Positions 48,706-59,373 of a DNA stretch of 64,000 bases are shown piece after piece; within the stretch, counting starts at the first letter, position 1, and each line of letters begins with the position of its first letter. The stretch is from Oopsacas minuta. Taxonomy: Eukaryota > Porifera > Hexactinellida > Lyssacinosida > Leucopsacidae. The stretch spans positions 186,001 through 250,000 of the forward strand of contig JAKMXF010000222.1 of the NCBI GenBank assembly GCA_024704765.1, written 5' to 3'. The notes below the pieces were generated by a model, which saw nothing but the letters and a program-made list of their open reading frames with translations, made no database searches and was not told the DNA's origin. The position numbers and the translations under genes were made by a program.

Positions 48706-50310
48706 GTGAAAATGGACACTTTTCAATGGGAACTCAATTCAATAACGGAGCTTGCTTCACCGAACTCTTTGAAACATGAAAAATCAGGTCAGCATGACTC
48801 TTTAGGTCTTACAGCGCTCGCCTGGGCAATTCTCTACCAGAGATGGGATCTAGCACAAAAATTGCTTGACAACGGTATTGACCCTAACGTATGTTGCGCT
48901 GATGGTATATCTGCCCTGCATATGGTCTTTGTAACGTTTAGCCCTAATATGTACGCGTTGCCAAGTTTCAGGCCATCTTACTATTATATTTATACTGAAG
49001 GCGTTTCCCCACAGTGTACATCCATACAGGAACTCGAAGATATTCCCCCGAAGTTTTTGACATCCCTTATAGAATACGGGGCAAGACTTATCCCTGATAA
49101 ATGGATGGTAACGCCATTGACCTTTGCGCGTATGGCATGTCTTAAAGCTGAGGCTAAATCAATGGAACATCATCTTGACCTGAGAGTGCATGATGTTTTA
49201 GAAAGTTCTATATTACAAGCTGTTTCCCCGTCATTGGAAATGTCACATGAAAATCTCTCTGCTTCGGTTAAACACGGTGTAACATTGCCAGAATCTTCTC
49301 TTATCTATCTTTGGGATAAAACTACCAGTCCTCTTGAAAGACTTCTATTACTATGCGATAAATTGAAACTCATATATCCATTCCCTTCCCTTCCCATCAA
49401 ATTTTATCTAAATATAGCATTTACTGCATTTATACTGAAATATGACTCCAAAGATGCACCACCAACCGACCAGTTGTATTTGTTCAAACTTTTCATTTTT
49501 TACCTTGAAATGATCGGTACTGGCTATCCGGCTCATTTCCTCCAATTCTTTAGAGACGATGCACTAAAAATTGCGAATAAAGAGCTGAGGATAATTACCC
49601 ACTTTTTGAAACATTTAGAAGGGTCATTAGAAACGCAATATATGACTGATGGCACCATAGAATGGTTCCAACCAATCGATCATATATTCAAAACGAACTA
49701 CTCTCAACTGCTAAAACTTGACTTGCCCCCTACTCAAAGCGATCTTGCGAAAGGAGAAGGATTAGTTTACAGACTTATGTTCGCTCTCACACGAATAAAT
49801 TCATGTTTACATAACGATTCTCGGTTGAACGAAAGCTATGCACAATGGGTAGATGAACTGAACTCATCCTTGTGTCGTATGGATCCACTCATGTCGATTC
49901 TCATTCAGTACTCAAACAGTATTCATACCTTCCAAGAAACGACTAGTATGATCGAGTTTCTACTGAGATACGGCGTTGATATAAATGAGAGGTCTCGTGA
50001 TTCCCTTACAAGTACTTTACATAAAACTGTACAGATCAACGACCCAGAAATGTTTATATATCTCCTCGATAAGAACGCGTATTTATTCATAGTAAACAGA
50101 GCAGGTTTAACTCCACTTGACCTAATAGACATGAAATACCCCGGACATGAAAAAGACCCGTTCTCCCAGACACAAAAAGTACATCCTCCTTTCCCTTTAA
50201 AGTCTCTCGCGGCACGAGTTATAAGTCGTCATGCTAAACTTAATGAGTTATTCGTGGGACATCACCACTCCCATCTTTTCAAGTACTTAGGTCTACACTA
50301 TAGTTCGTAA
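48706..50310 (+). CDS. Ankyrin-repeat protein of unknown function
   Basis: The protein has 534 residues from one exon. Two ankyrin-like blocks are clear. One is at residues about 38-70 (LTALAWAILYQRWDLAQKLLDNGIDPN, then GISALHMVF). The second is at about 408-475 (MIEFLLRYGVDIN, then TLHKTVQINDPEMFIYLLDKNAYLFIVN and GLTPLDLID). Between them lies a long helical, Leu-rich region without obvious repeats. No signal peptide or membrane segment is visible. The split arrangement, with ankyrin units at both ends of a helical core, does not match a family I recognise, so I give no function. Confidence 0.78.
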   Translation: MKMDTFQWELNSITELASPNSLKHEKSGQHDSLGLTALAWAILYQRWDLAQKLLDNGIDPNVCCADGISALHMVFVTFSPNMYALPSFRPSYYYIYTEGVSPQCTSIQELEDIPPKFLTSLIEYGARLIPDKWMVTPLTFARMACLKAEAKSMEHHLDLRVHDVLESSILQAVSPSLEMSHENLSASVKHGVTLPESSLIYLWDKTTSPLERLLLLCDKLKLIYPFPSLPIKFYLNIAFTAFILKYDSKDAPPTDQLYLFKLFIFYLEMIGTGYPAHFLQFFRDDALKIANKELRIITHFLKHLEGSLETQYMTDGTIEWFQPIDHIFKTNYSQLLKLDLPPTQSDLAKGEGLVYRLMFALTRINSCLHNDSRLNESYAQWVDELNSSLCRMDPLMSILIQYSNSIHTFQETTSMIEFLLRYGVDINERSRDSLTSTLHKTVQINDPEMFIYLLDKNAYLFIVNRAGLTPLDLIDMKYPGHEKDPFSQTQKVHPPFPLKSLAARVISRHAKLNELFVGHHHSHLFKYLGLHYSS

Positions 50311-50941
50311 CTTTAGTAATTTTGTGTTAATTCAGCTTTCTTGTAGTATTGTCTTGATAGATACTGGCTTAGTGCTTTTGAGAAGGGAAATTCATTGAAG
50401 TGTTTGGGATATTCTTGTTAATTAAAGTGCTATTTTGATTCAAATATAATAATCTATTTCTTAATTGGGAAAACTTTCTTCTTATCAATAAATAAACAGA
50501 ATTACCGAATTACGGAAAAGTATAAATACGCTGATGTTCGCCATTTTGTTTTCGTAATAATTCCTATATTAAGTTCACGTATTCATTAGTAAGGGAAATT
50601 CCTGCAAAATACTAGTTGCTAATGCGTATAGCTGAACTCCATCGCATTTAGTTATATAAATTGGCTACACTGATATTCTTCGTTCCTTGGATAGCGGAAC
50701 CGATTGTACATAGAACCGTTATCCTAATTAAAATTATGTAGACTGTATTTGCGAATCACTAGTTATCCTTATTACTACATTTTGTTATCGATTATAATTT
50801 CATTCAACGAGCCGCCAGACGTCATACAACTAACGTAACATATGAATACACCATATATACTATTAATACTAATTTTAAACAGAATTCAGTGAATATTATT
50901 TGTATTTATTGTGTAGTCTTAGGATCAACAGATACAATACA
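50311..50941. other. Intergenic spacer upstream of YKT6
   Basis: AT-rich spacer with no gene or repeat that I can support. TCAATAAATAAAC near 50487 is a possible polyadenylation signal of the ankyrin gene. An acceptor-like GTCTTAG ends about 20 bp before the YKT6 ATG. Confidence 0.4.
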
Positions 50942-51538
50942 ATGTCAAATCTCTATGCATTGGTATTGTACTATAAAGACAATGGGAAAGCAGTTACAAA
51001 ACGTGCATCTTATGATCTAAGCTCTTTCTCATTTTTCGTGCGTAGAAACGTGAAAGAGTTTATGGAATTCGCCGCTTCTGTTCTGGTAGAACGCACAGAA
51101 ATCGGTCAGAGAGTTTCCGTGAAAGAACGCGAATACAGATGTCACGTGTATGTCCGATCCGATTCCCTGGCAGGTGTTGTAGTCAGTAACATCGACTACC
51201 TGCCACGTGTTGCTTTTGCACTTGTATCACGTGCTCTAGAACAATTTACATATGATTTCCCACCAGGCGGATGGCCTGGCATAAGCCCAGACCTTTCTTA
51301 CCCACCATTAGACGCATTACTAGCTAAATACCAAAATCCCAAAGAAGCAGATGCTCTATTAAAAATACAATCTGACCTTGACGAGACGAAATTTGTGCTA
51401 CACGACACGATACAAGCCGCTTTGGAAAAAGGAGAATTATTAGATGAACTCGTTAACAAGACTGACAAACTTCGAGATTCTTCTAAAACATTCTATAACG
51501 GAGCAAAGAGCGCCAATTCCTGTTGTACCCTAATGTAG
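50942..51538 (+). CDS. YKT6: R-SNARE YKT6
   Basis: Essential SNARE for ER-Golgi, endosomal, vacuolar and autophagosome fusion. It has exactly 198 residues, as in other animals. The N-terminal longin domain (about residues 1-130) includes the RASYDLSSFSFFVRR block. The SNARE motif starts near residue 140 (SDLDETKFVLHDTI). The C terminus is CCTLM, a farnesylation CAAX box with a preceding palmitoylated Cys, as in the usual CCxxM. The ionic zero layer is unusual: where the family has Arg at residue 163 in an LERGE context, this protein has Lys in LEKGE (codon AAA at 51428-51430). The first ATG is at 50942; the frame is open a little upstream without another ATG. Confidence 0.95.
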   Translation: MSNLYALVLYYKDNGKAVTKRASYDLSSFSFFVRRNVKEFMEFAASVLVERTEIGQRVSVKEREYRCHVYVRSDSLAGVVVSNIDYLPRVAFALVSRALEQFTYDFPPGGWPGISPDLSYPPLDALLAKYQNPKEADALLKIQSDLDETKFVLHDTIQAALEKGELLDELVNKTDKLRDSSKTFYNGAKSANSCCTLM

Positions 51539-51684
51539 ATATTATTTAACACCTTATAAACACAAAAATAGCCTCATAAATATGCTATTCATTAGGATTG
51601 TAAATAATAAATATATTCTAACTTCTTTTCTGCTGCTCAAGTGAATATTACTGCATGTTTGTATTTATTTTTAATATCTACATA

Positions 51685-51753
51685 CACTCAACTCCTGTCA
51701 TATCGAAGTAATTACCGCATTCCCTGGGGCTTCGATATCACAGGAGTTGATTG
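51685..51753. mobile_element. MITE family 1 short copy (69 bp)
   Basis: The left end CACTCAACTCCTGTCATATCG follows TA (51683-51684). The right end CGATATCACAGGAGTTGATTG is followed by TA (51754-51755). Only the termini and a 25-bp centre remain, so it is an internally deleted copy that folds almost end to end. Confidence 0.8.
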
Positions 51754-51755
51754 TA

Positions 51756-52184
51756 TTTGCTTCTCATAATTATCCTTTATGAGTTCTAATTTTCAGCTCG
51801 TGCAGGCGGCCATTATTATTGAAGTACTCTAATCGAGATATTGAATATGTGTTATAGTGCCGCATACGTTATCTCACTTATAAATTATCACAGTAAGGAA
51901 TTCTGGATAGCTCGTAATTTCAGATATTTGCTCGAAAACTCACTTTTTCCGCGACCAAATTTCCTTTTCCGCACTTTACAAAACCATTGACCTAGTGCAA
52001 ATTATGATATAACAAGGCTAAAGATTTCCTTTCAAATTCGTATTATTCTCTAATTTATCAATTGAATTGTGTCATCTAATTGACAGTATATTATATCACT
52101 AACCAATTTCTATCAATGAATCATTAATAGAACCTAAAAACATATAAATACACACATTAAACCTGACTATTTACTTTATTAGGT
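51756..52184. other. Spacer upstream of the RGS gene
   Basis: AT-rich spacer. An acceptor-like TTTACTTTATTAG ends two bases before the RGS start codon, so part of this stretch may be an intron or a trans-splice outron. Nothing else is seen. Confidence 0.4.
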
Positions 52185-55100
52185 ATGGATATTCGATCAG
52201 GTGAAGTCTCTGATGTTCTATTCTGTCGAATATCCTTTCAATACATGGGATCATTACAAATGCCACATGCATGGAAACAAGGGCCTTCTCTATCGTGTAT
52301 TAATACTTGCATAAAACGTATTGAATCTGAAGGCCGTGATCCAATACTTGTATCATTGGAGCTACACAGTAACAGTTTGAAACTTGTGAACAATTCAGGT
52401 AACACAATTCGTGTATTTCCATTTCATACTCTCGTATACACGGGTGCTTCTACTTCTAATACAGAATGTATGGTAGTTGTAACACGGTCATCTCTAGCCG
52501 AATATTCGCCACGAACTCAAGATGAAAATTTCGGGAAAATTATGAATATTTCGCATGCATTTAGAATCCAACCATCTCAAAGTGTTATAAAATACCACGG
52601 ACCTGCGAAAGCGCAGAGATTAATGCGGAATTTAGATGTTGTAGATTATCCACACGATGCACTACGTGTATTGAAATTGTTTATCCGTATGTTTGAGCTT
52701 TGCGCGAAATATGAACCAACCTTGAAAAAGCCAAGACCCCAATACGATAATAACAGTGGTTATGTAATACTCGTAGATTTCCGGACAAACACACACGATT
52801 TGAGCTCAAGTTCTGAGCATTCTCCATTCGTATCACTTCAACCTTCAAGTTCTGACGGTAGTATGACTGATAATCTAAGTTATACTGTGTCAGAGAATTC
52901 CCAGAAATTCGATTCATTATTCGACAATCTAGCTACACAATCTGATAGTAGATTGAATGGTAAATTGAATCCAATCAAAACATCATCAACTAGTTTGGAT
53001 TGTATCACGAAATATCAAACAAAACACACCAAACAAGGAAGTTACTCTAGTCTCCACGAATCGTCTTTACTGCAGATACCATCCTCACAGCGACGAAAAC
53101 CGCAGAATAAACAATTAAGCGAGAGCCAGCCTTGCTTAAGCAATAATACAAAGCATGTAGAGCAATGGATGGAGTCGCTAGACAATCTTCTACACGATCC
53201 AGTTGGTGTAGATTTATTCAGAGAATTCCTAAATAAGCAAATTTGTGTTGAAAACTTGGAATTCTGGCTTGCAGTTGAGAAATATAAAAGTCTTAAAAAC
53301 CCAATTGAAATTGGCTTACATAAATCTGCGATTTTTCAGAAGTTCATACATGATAAAGCTCCGTCTCAAGTAAATTTAGAATTGAAATTGCGAAAAGGTA
53401 TTTTCGCGAATATGCATCTACCAGATACTTCAATCTTCAATCAAGCACAAAAACAAATTTACCATACACTGCGATTTGATTGTTATCCCCGATTTAAGAA
53501 CTCTAACATTCTAAGTGATTATATCCGCGAAAATAGATACACACATTTGAAAGATAGCGTCAATAGCGAGGATATACGAATCAAAACCTCGATTACAGAT
53601 ATCCATAGTTCAAGCCAGTCAATTAATCCGAACGTATCCATGAGCGAGAATGATAAACAGCAAAGACATTCGTCAAACCCTCTGACATTTATTCGTAGAA
53701 GTTTTAGCAAACGTAAAAATTCCTCAACCAGAGACAACCCAGTGGAAGAATTCACCTTTGTGCGAAATAACATCCCCACAAATCAAGAACAAACAGAACG
53801 ATGCATTTACCTACACATACCAGGTCAAGACAAATTCCTCGTTGAACTGAAACCCGATCAGACACTACGCGAAGTGCTACGGCCTATCCTAAACAATTTA
53901 AATCTACTCCCTGAATTATACGAGTACAGACAAGCTGATAACCTCAATATCGTCCAACTTGATAAAAATTCACTACTTTTCAGTGGTAAAAATATTCTTC
54001 TACAACAACACACTGAAAGTTTCATACTAACAATGCAATTGTCCTCACAGCCAATACAAGAATACATTCTCCGTACATCTAACTCAAAAACAATTCTAGA
54101 CATTATACAGCCAATTCTTAGCTTAAAAGGCATAAGCAAGGATTCCGTATCTTTACACTTAGCTGATTGTAATGTTCCTATACAATTAGACGTACAAAGT
54201 ACAGTTTTGAATAAGCAAAGGGTTGAAATGATTGGGCAAGATAGTTTCGGGACTTTAAAGGTTAAAACTGGAGGTTACACTTCACCCGAAAGTTCACCAA
54301 CTCGCGATTCAAAACAGGAATTATTTAAAACTCAATACCCTAAAAGGAAAGTGAATAAAATTCGTACTTCCTTACGCGGTAAGAAAGAAAAAAGCGCAAA
54401 TACTAAAGAAATGTTTTCTCTCATAGAATCAGCGCAAGGTAACCGATTAAACGACCAAAGATCTGAAAGACAAGATAATTTCAATAAAACATTTCTCCCC
54501 GATAAGCCACCTAAAATCCCTGCGAATTCTAACACTAACCGATCTAATAACGCTGACATCTGTCCACATACAGGTGAAGTACTTTTCCAAAATGATGTAT
54601 ACCAACCGAAACACAATAATGTAGAAAATCGACCAATTGTCCCCCCTATCGATAGGTTAAACACAGATCCACCCAAATACACTCCTCATAAGCCAACTAC
54701 CCGCGTACCGTTAAACCTAGCAGAAGCTAAATTCCAACAGAATCAGGTGACGTCATTCGCGCAAAACTTAAAACTCAACAACAACGCAATTAAATACCAC
54801 ATTGCACCAAATGTACAAGCAAACTCTTATAACTACACACAGAACTATAATCCCTATCAAACAGGCATACAGCCTCATTCTACACTACCCGTAGCTCCTG
54901 TATACTCAATGCAACGCTCACAACAGTCACTTTTCTATAAAGGAACACAACATGTAGCATCTACGAAGATTACTACACACTATAATTCGGGTTATATCGA
55001 CAAGACAAATGAAATGTATAAGGAAACTCCTGTAATAAACTCTACACGAGCAATACTTGCAGTTCCTTCACCGTTTGACGATTGTAATCTACCATCAAGA

Positions 55101-55253
55101 ATGAATTTCTCACAAAACCTATCCCCCAATTTAAATGTTCATAATAACCTCGCATCTCCTGTAATTCTTGGTTACAGACAAGTGCCGGTTAATACTGAAT
55201 CGAAGTTAACTAATTCTTACCAGAAAACAGTCCATCCGCCTTCCTACTTATAA
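52185..55253 (+). CDS. RGS12/RGS14-type G-protein regulator (PTB-RGS-RBD-GoLoco)
   Basis: The protein has 1022 residues from one exon. Domains in order: a PTB domain at about residues 10-175 (FQYMGSL start, then FRIQPSQSVIKYH); a low-complexity Ser-rich linker; an RGS domain at about 324-446 (QWMESLDNLLHDPVGVDLF, then EFWLAVEKYK and the YPRFKNS end), which speeds GTP hydrolysis on Galpha-i; two Ras-binding ubiquitin-like domains at about 538-685; and a GoLoco motif at about 742-760 with the diagnostic DQR triad after an FSLIESAQ start, which holds Galpha-i in its GDP form. The tail is Asn/Pro/Tyr-rich and disordered. This set and order is specific to RGS12/RGS14 and fly Loco. No PDZ domain is at the N terminus. 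Confidence 0.93.
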   Translation: MDIRSGEVSDVLFCRISFQYMGSLQMPHAWKQGPSLSCINTCIKRIESEGRDPILVSLELHSNSLKLVNNSGNTIRVFPFHTLVYTGASTSNTECMVVVTRSSLAEYSPRTQDENFGKIMNISHAFRIQPSQSVIKYHGPAKAQRLMRNLDVVDYPHDALRVLKLFIRMFELCAKYEPTLKKPRPQYDNNSGYVILVDFRTNTHDLSSSSEHSPFVSLQPSSSDGSMTDNLSYTVSENSQKFDSLFDNLATQSDSRLNGKLNPIKTSSTSLDCITKYQTKHTKQGSYSSLHESSLLQIPSSQRRKPQNKQLSESQPCLSNNTKHVEQWMESLDNLLHDPVGVDLFREFLNKQICVENLEFWLAVEKYKSLKNPIEIGLHKSAIFQKFIHDKAPSQVNLELKLRKGIFANMHLPDTSIFNQAQKQIYHTLRFDCYPRFKNSNILSDYIRENRYTHLKDSVNSEDIRIKTSITDIHSSSQSINPNVSMSENDKQQRHSSNPLTFIRRSFSKRKNSSTRDNPVEEFTFVRNNIPTNQEQTERCIYLHIPGQDKFLVELKPDQTLREVLRPILNNLNLLPELYEYRQADNLNIVQLDKNSLLFSGKNILLQQHTESFILTMQLSSQPIQEYILRTSNSKTILDIIQPILSLKGISKDSVSLHLADCNVPIQLDVQSTVLNKQRVEMIGQDSFGTLKVKTGGYTSPESSPTRDSKQELFKTQYPKRKVNKIRTSLRGKKEKSANTKEMFSLIESAQGNRLNDQRSERQDNFNKTFLPDKPPKIPANSNTNRSNNADICPHTGEVLFQNDVYQPKHNNVENRPIVPPIDRLNTDPPKYTPHKPTTRVPLNLAEAKFQQNQVTSFAQNLKLNNNAIKYHIAPNVQANSYNYTQNYNPYQTGIQPHSTLPVAPVYSMQRSQQSLFYKGTQHVASTKITTHYNSGYIDKTNEMYKETPVINSTRAILAVPSPFDDCNLPSRMNFSQNLSPNLNVHNNLASPVILGYRQVPVNTESKLTNSYQKTVHPPSYL

Positions 55254-55562
55254 ATACTGGTTTGTTACTTATGTTATCGCTATGTTGTTTGCACATTGTT
55301 TCTATTATAATTTTTAGAATAGCAAGCTATTATATATTATATTAAACTTTATACTACATCTTCATATGATTCGTTTCTCAATTATTATGTGCATTTTTAT
55401 TTTATGGGGCGTTTGCGTTTCTTGTCAGATTGCCTTCTGACGGGAAGGTTGACAAATATGTCCATGGTTACTTCTTAGATAATTAATTTCCAATACATTT
55501 TAGCTTGACGTTCCTCTGAATCGAATGCCCTTTTCAATAACCTGACCACTTAAACAGACACA
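55254..55562. other. Spacer between RGS and TTLL genes
   Basis: AT-rich spacer. CGGGAAGGTTGACAAATATG at 55441-55460 resembles the terminus CGGGAAGAGTTGGCAAGTATG at 26247-26267, so a repeat relic may end here. An acceptor-like CTTAAACAG lies five bases before the TTLL ATG. Confidence 0.4.
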
Positions 55563-57797
55563 ATGTTAATGCAAGAATCATATGAATCTAAACCAATTCG
55601 CTTCACACTGCCTCTTACAACTCACAAGAAACTTCTACAAACACCTGCCATTAAACAAACACTAATCTCAATAGATACATACGATAATCCAACGTTCTTT
55701 AGCTACACACCGAAAATTAGTGTTAAAAGCCGCAAACTTGCAAGTAAGCTCAGCACAACTTTTCAAGAACGACAACAACTGCATTTAGTACGTCGTGATA
55801 AATTCTTTGAAACTGAACAAGAATCCATTCTCATTCACTCTAGATCAATTGAGAAATCAGTTCGACCTGAATCATTATTTTCCAAAGTTATCCCATTCAC
55901 CAGATCCCTTACAAGTTTACAAAAACAAACAAAAATAAATAAAAAACAAACTCCAACACCTCAACAACCAGAACCGGAAGTAACAAATTCACCGACACAC
56001 GTCAAAAAGGAAAGACCTCAATCACTCCATTTAAACTCTCATAAAGATTCAAAACGTCTGAACCGCCCGAGCACTGACAAAGTGCGAATTTTGAAAAGTT
56101 TTTACCAATCAAAATCAACTGACAAAAATATTGTACTTAAAACACGAGCAAATCGTGCTGTTAATAATAAAAATATATTTAAAGTTAAGGGTCCTTACAA
56201 CATAATGCGACGGCAATTACGTAAACGTGGTTGGCTTGAACAAGATTACGAATCAAAACATTCAAAAGATCGAACAAAGACAAATTTAAAAACAGATAAC
56301 GATACAGATTCAAGTGGATCAGATTATGAAAGTTCATCAGATTGTCCCTCAGATGAAGACGATTATTGTGCTGTTACACGAATTATTCGTAACGCACTTC
56401 CTAACTTTATTATTACACTCAAAAGTGGAGATACAGAATCTAAATTCCTTACAAAATCACAGTTTGCAAATCATTTCAGAAGAACTGGTAGTTTCACGAC
56501 TAAATCAGGGCTAACACAGACTATACAGGATCTAGCATGGTATTCAGATTCAAATCCTGTAGATTTCTTTCCCAGATGTTTTCTACTCTCATCAGCTGAT
56601 GATCAACCTGTTTTCATTCAAGATTACCTCAAAACAGCTGCAATTTCTATATTAAAAGATTTAAAAAATTCGATCGATAATGGTACATTCAAATCCATGG
56701 AAAACTCAAGTTCTCAAATTACTAATTCAACGGTTAAATTCGCATTCAGCGTTTGCAATGAAATTCTTAAAAGTATACAACATGATGACGTAGACGATAT
56801 ATCAGCTGTTACATCTTATGACGAGAATAGTCCACAATGGAAAACATTATTAGAAAGTTCATACAGGCTGAAAGCACAGCAAATTACATGGGAGAACGCC
56901 TGTAAGAATTTACACCAAGAGATAACTGCATTATTAACCTCATTACGTGACGTCATGCCACAATTTAATATGGACGGATCTTGTAATATATGGATTGTTA
57001 AGCCAGGAGCGATGTCGCGAGGTCGCGGTATAAAATGTCTATCTAGGCTAGATGCGATTCTCGAAATAGTCTCTGCACGTGTTTTACTGAAAGAAGGAAA
57101 ATACGTAGTACAAAAGTATATAGAAAATCCGTTATTAATAGAAGGAACTAAATTTGATATTCGTCAGTGGTTTCTTGTTACTGATTGGGCACCGTTAACC
57201 GTTTGGATGTATAGAGAATGTTACGTGAGATTCTCTGGACAACCGTTTTCCCTCGAAAACTTTCACGAATCGATTCATCTTTGTAACAATTCAATTCAGA
57301 AAAATTACTCTGTTTCTATAAGTCGTTCTTCAAAACTGCCGACTGATAATATATGCGACTTAGAAGAGTTCAGTCAGTATTTGATTAATATAACTGGATC
57401 AGATATATGGAATGAATCATTATTCGAAAAAGCTAAAAAAATTTTATTTTCACTTATGCTATCTTCCTCTCCTAATATAGAATCACATAAAGGCTCGTTT
57501 GAACTATACGGTGCTGATTTCATGATCAGTGATGATTTACAGTTATACCTGCTAGAAATAAATTCCAGCCCAACCATGGCGAGAAATACACAAGTAACAA
57601 AAAGGCTCTGTAAACAAGTCCAAGAGGACACAATTCGTTTTGTAATTGATAGTCAAAAATCGAAGCAACAAGCGGAAAGTTGTAATTGGGTTTTCGCAGG
57701 TAAGGGTCCTAAAGTGAACTTACAGTCTCCACCATATGGTGTGTGTCATGATATGATGGTTTTAGGCAAACAGATAAAACCGCATCGCTTCTGTTGA
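55563..57797 (+). CDS. Tubulin monoglycylase, TTLL3/TTLL8 type
   Basis: It adds the first glycine to Glu side chains of tubulin tails in axonemes. The protein has 744 residues from one exon. The N-terminal third is basic and disordered. A family-specific block starts near residue 268 (RIIRNALPNFIITLKSGD). The TTL core begins with NIWIVKPGAMSRGRGI near residue 477 (ATP-grasp), then VVQKYIENPLLI, KFDIRQWFLVTDWAPLTVW and HLCNNSIQK. The metal-binding end is LLEINSSPTMARNTQVT near residue 665. The SRGRGI loop and the LCNNSIQK block are typical of TTLL3 and TTLL8; TTLL10-type polyglycylases differ. The presence of the enzyme implies motile or sensory cilia. Confidence 0.9.
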   Translation: MLMQESYESKPIRFTLPLTTHKKLLQTPAIKQTLISIDTYDNPTFFSYTPKISVKSRKLASKLSTTFQERQQLHLVRRDKFFETEQESILIHSRSIEKSVRPESLFSKVIPFTRSLTSLQKQTKINKKQTPTPQQPEPEVTNSPTHVKKERPQSLHLNSHKDSKRLNRPSTDKVRILKSFYQSKSTDKNIVLKTRANRAVNNKNIFKVKGPYNIMRRQLRKRGWLEQDYESKHSKDRTKTNLKTDNDTDSSGSDYESSSDCPSDEDDYCAVTRIIRNALPNFIITLKSGDTESKFLTKSQFANHFRRTGSFTTKSGLTQTIQDLAWYSDSNPVDFFPRCFLLSSADDQPVFIQDYLKTAAISILKDLKNSIDNGTFKSMENSSSQITNSTVKFAFSVCNEILKSIQHDDVDDISAVTSYDENSPQWKTLLESSYRLKAQQITWENACKNLHQEITALLTSLRDVMPQFNMDGSCNIWIVKPGAMSRGRGIKCLSRLDAILEIVSARVLLKEGKYVVQKYIENPLLIEGTKFDIRQWFLVTDWAPLTVWMYRECYVRFSGQPFSLENFHESIHLCNNSIQKNYSVSISRSSKLPTDNICDLEEFSQYLINITGSDIWNESLFEKAKKILFSLMLSSSPNIESHKGSFELYGADFMISDDLQLYLLEINSSPTMARNTQVTKRLCKQVQEDTIRFVIDSQKSKQQAESCNWVFAGKGPKVNLQSPPYGVCHDMMVLGKQIKPHRFC

Positions 57798-57895
57798 ATA
57801 TGAATTATTCTGTTTAAAAGAATATAAATTTATTTATTATTTTGAAATATTTATTTTTTATATATTCAACTGTTTGCTCTATGAATTATTTATTA

Positions 57896-58030
57896 CAGTC
57901 AACTACGGTTGTATCAAAGCTCAAGGAACCGCGATAATTACTTCAATATGACTGGTGTAATTTGTGTTACTTGGGCAGTTTGGGATCATATTTGTACAAT
58001 TTAAGACTTCGATATAATTGGATTGGACTG
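57896..58030. mobile_element. MITE family 1 decayed copy (135 bp)
   Basis: The left end CAGTCAACTACGGTTGTATC follows TA (57894-57895). Inner motifs (AAGGAACCGCGATAATTAC, GGGATCATATTTGTACAATT) match the family. The right end is reduced to GGATTGGACTG, followed by CA, so the region before it has suffered a deletion. Confidence 0.72.
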
Positions 58031-58127
58031 CATCAAGTAAGCTTAAATTGGTTAAAAATATATAAAAATTTAAATTCGATTTTTATTATTATAGCACTTA
58101 GTTATAAATTTATTTTATTGGTTGAGG

Positions 58128-58965
58128 ATGACAGAGATGCGAGGAGTAGTCGACACTCAGAAATCAAATTTCTGGAAAGAATCTCTAAAGAAGGAGGCAC
58201 AACTTCGAAAAGATTGGCATCTCAGATATTCCAAAGAATTCGTGAAATCCCAGAGTGCCCGTAGGCCACGAAAAATTGCTACAATCGACTTCACACCCAT
58301 CGTGGTACCAGACCCTATTCCCCCAGCTACACGCCAAACAAAGCCTGCATCTGCTCCTCAGCCATCCGGAACGATATCAGCTGATTTCACAGAAATGAGA
58401 CCAGCTACTGTTAACACCCATCAAATGCTGTATCAGGGTATTAGTCACCATGGGGAGGGTCGTTATAGGTATGTTTATACACACAACTATTGTTGTATAA
58501 ACATTTTTGAACCTCTAGCTATATATGGCGGAGCTGAATTTTTGAGTTTGTCAATTAGCACGTTCGCAAAATTTATCAAAATTATTGTGATTAACTTTTT
58601 TTAGTAGTGGTTATTATCATATTTCCATAATTCCTGCGATTTTAATGACTTTCCGATCTTTTCGCCGTTTTCGAATAGATGTACTTACGCTGGAGTGAAT
58701 GTGTTAAGCTTATGGCACAATTCCAAAGTGAATCGTTTAAACCAAGTCGATAGTAATCATATTTACCCTTGTTTATAGGTATTTAAATGCGAGGAAGAGG
58801 ATAGGCCCAGAGGTGAAATTCACTTATCCACAGACCTACAGCATGGAGTATGGATGGAAGATAACCGACAGGCCAAATACGAAAAAATCTGAGTTTGCTC
58901 GCTCTTTTATAATAAAGAATACATTTTTCAGGCCTTCTGGTATTAATATCGTACCAAACTTCTAA
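58128..58965 (+). CDS. Sperm microtubule inner protein-like (SPMIP1/ATP6V1FNB type)
   Basis: Two exons, 58128-58468 and 58779-58965, join in frame across a 310-nt GT-AG intron to give 175 residues. The N terminus has the pattern DTQ-x-x-FWKESLKKE followed by a basic, Trp-containing helix. After a Pro-rich middle, exon 1 ends with LYQGISHHGEGRYRY, which exon 2 continues as LNARKRIGPEVKF and SMEYGW. This order resembles small microtubule inner proteins of the axoneme, best SPMIP1 (formerly ATP6V1FNB) from memory of its layout. The splice is supported because the joined sequence completes the motif exactly. An alternative start is ATG 58137. Confidence 0.6.
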
Positions 58966-59373
58966 AAAACTCATCCACTTATGACGCAAATTTACTAACA
59001 GTATTATTATCCAATTTCAACACGTACATTCTAATTAACTCAAAATTGCGTATATTTTAATATAATGTAAACATTACCTGTAATTATATGCTTATAATTA
59101 GCTTAATTATATACTCGCCACCTCCTTAGATATACTTAATTGATATTAAGCTTACCCTGCCCATATTCACCACAGGGGCTTACGTCTTAACCCTAAAGCA
59201 CTGTACGAGTGTGTTTCATTAAAATGCATTGCTATCACCTTAATTGTTAATATATTGTGTCATGGCGTATCATTACATTGACTGGGAGGGACATCATCTT
59301 TTGGGCTGTTTTCTATTTGAGGTATAAAAGGATTAGATATGCATTTGATAAATCATATTATCTTTTCCAAAAA
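58966..59373. other. Spacer upstream of the EMI/EGF gene
   Basis: AT-rich spacer; the frame of the next gene is open from 59257 without an ATG before 59374. I see no repeat or RNA gene. Confidence 0.4.
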
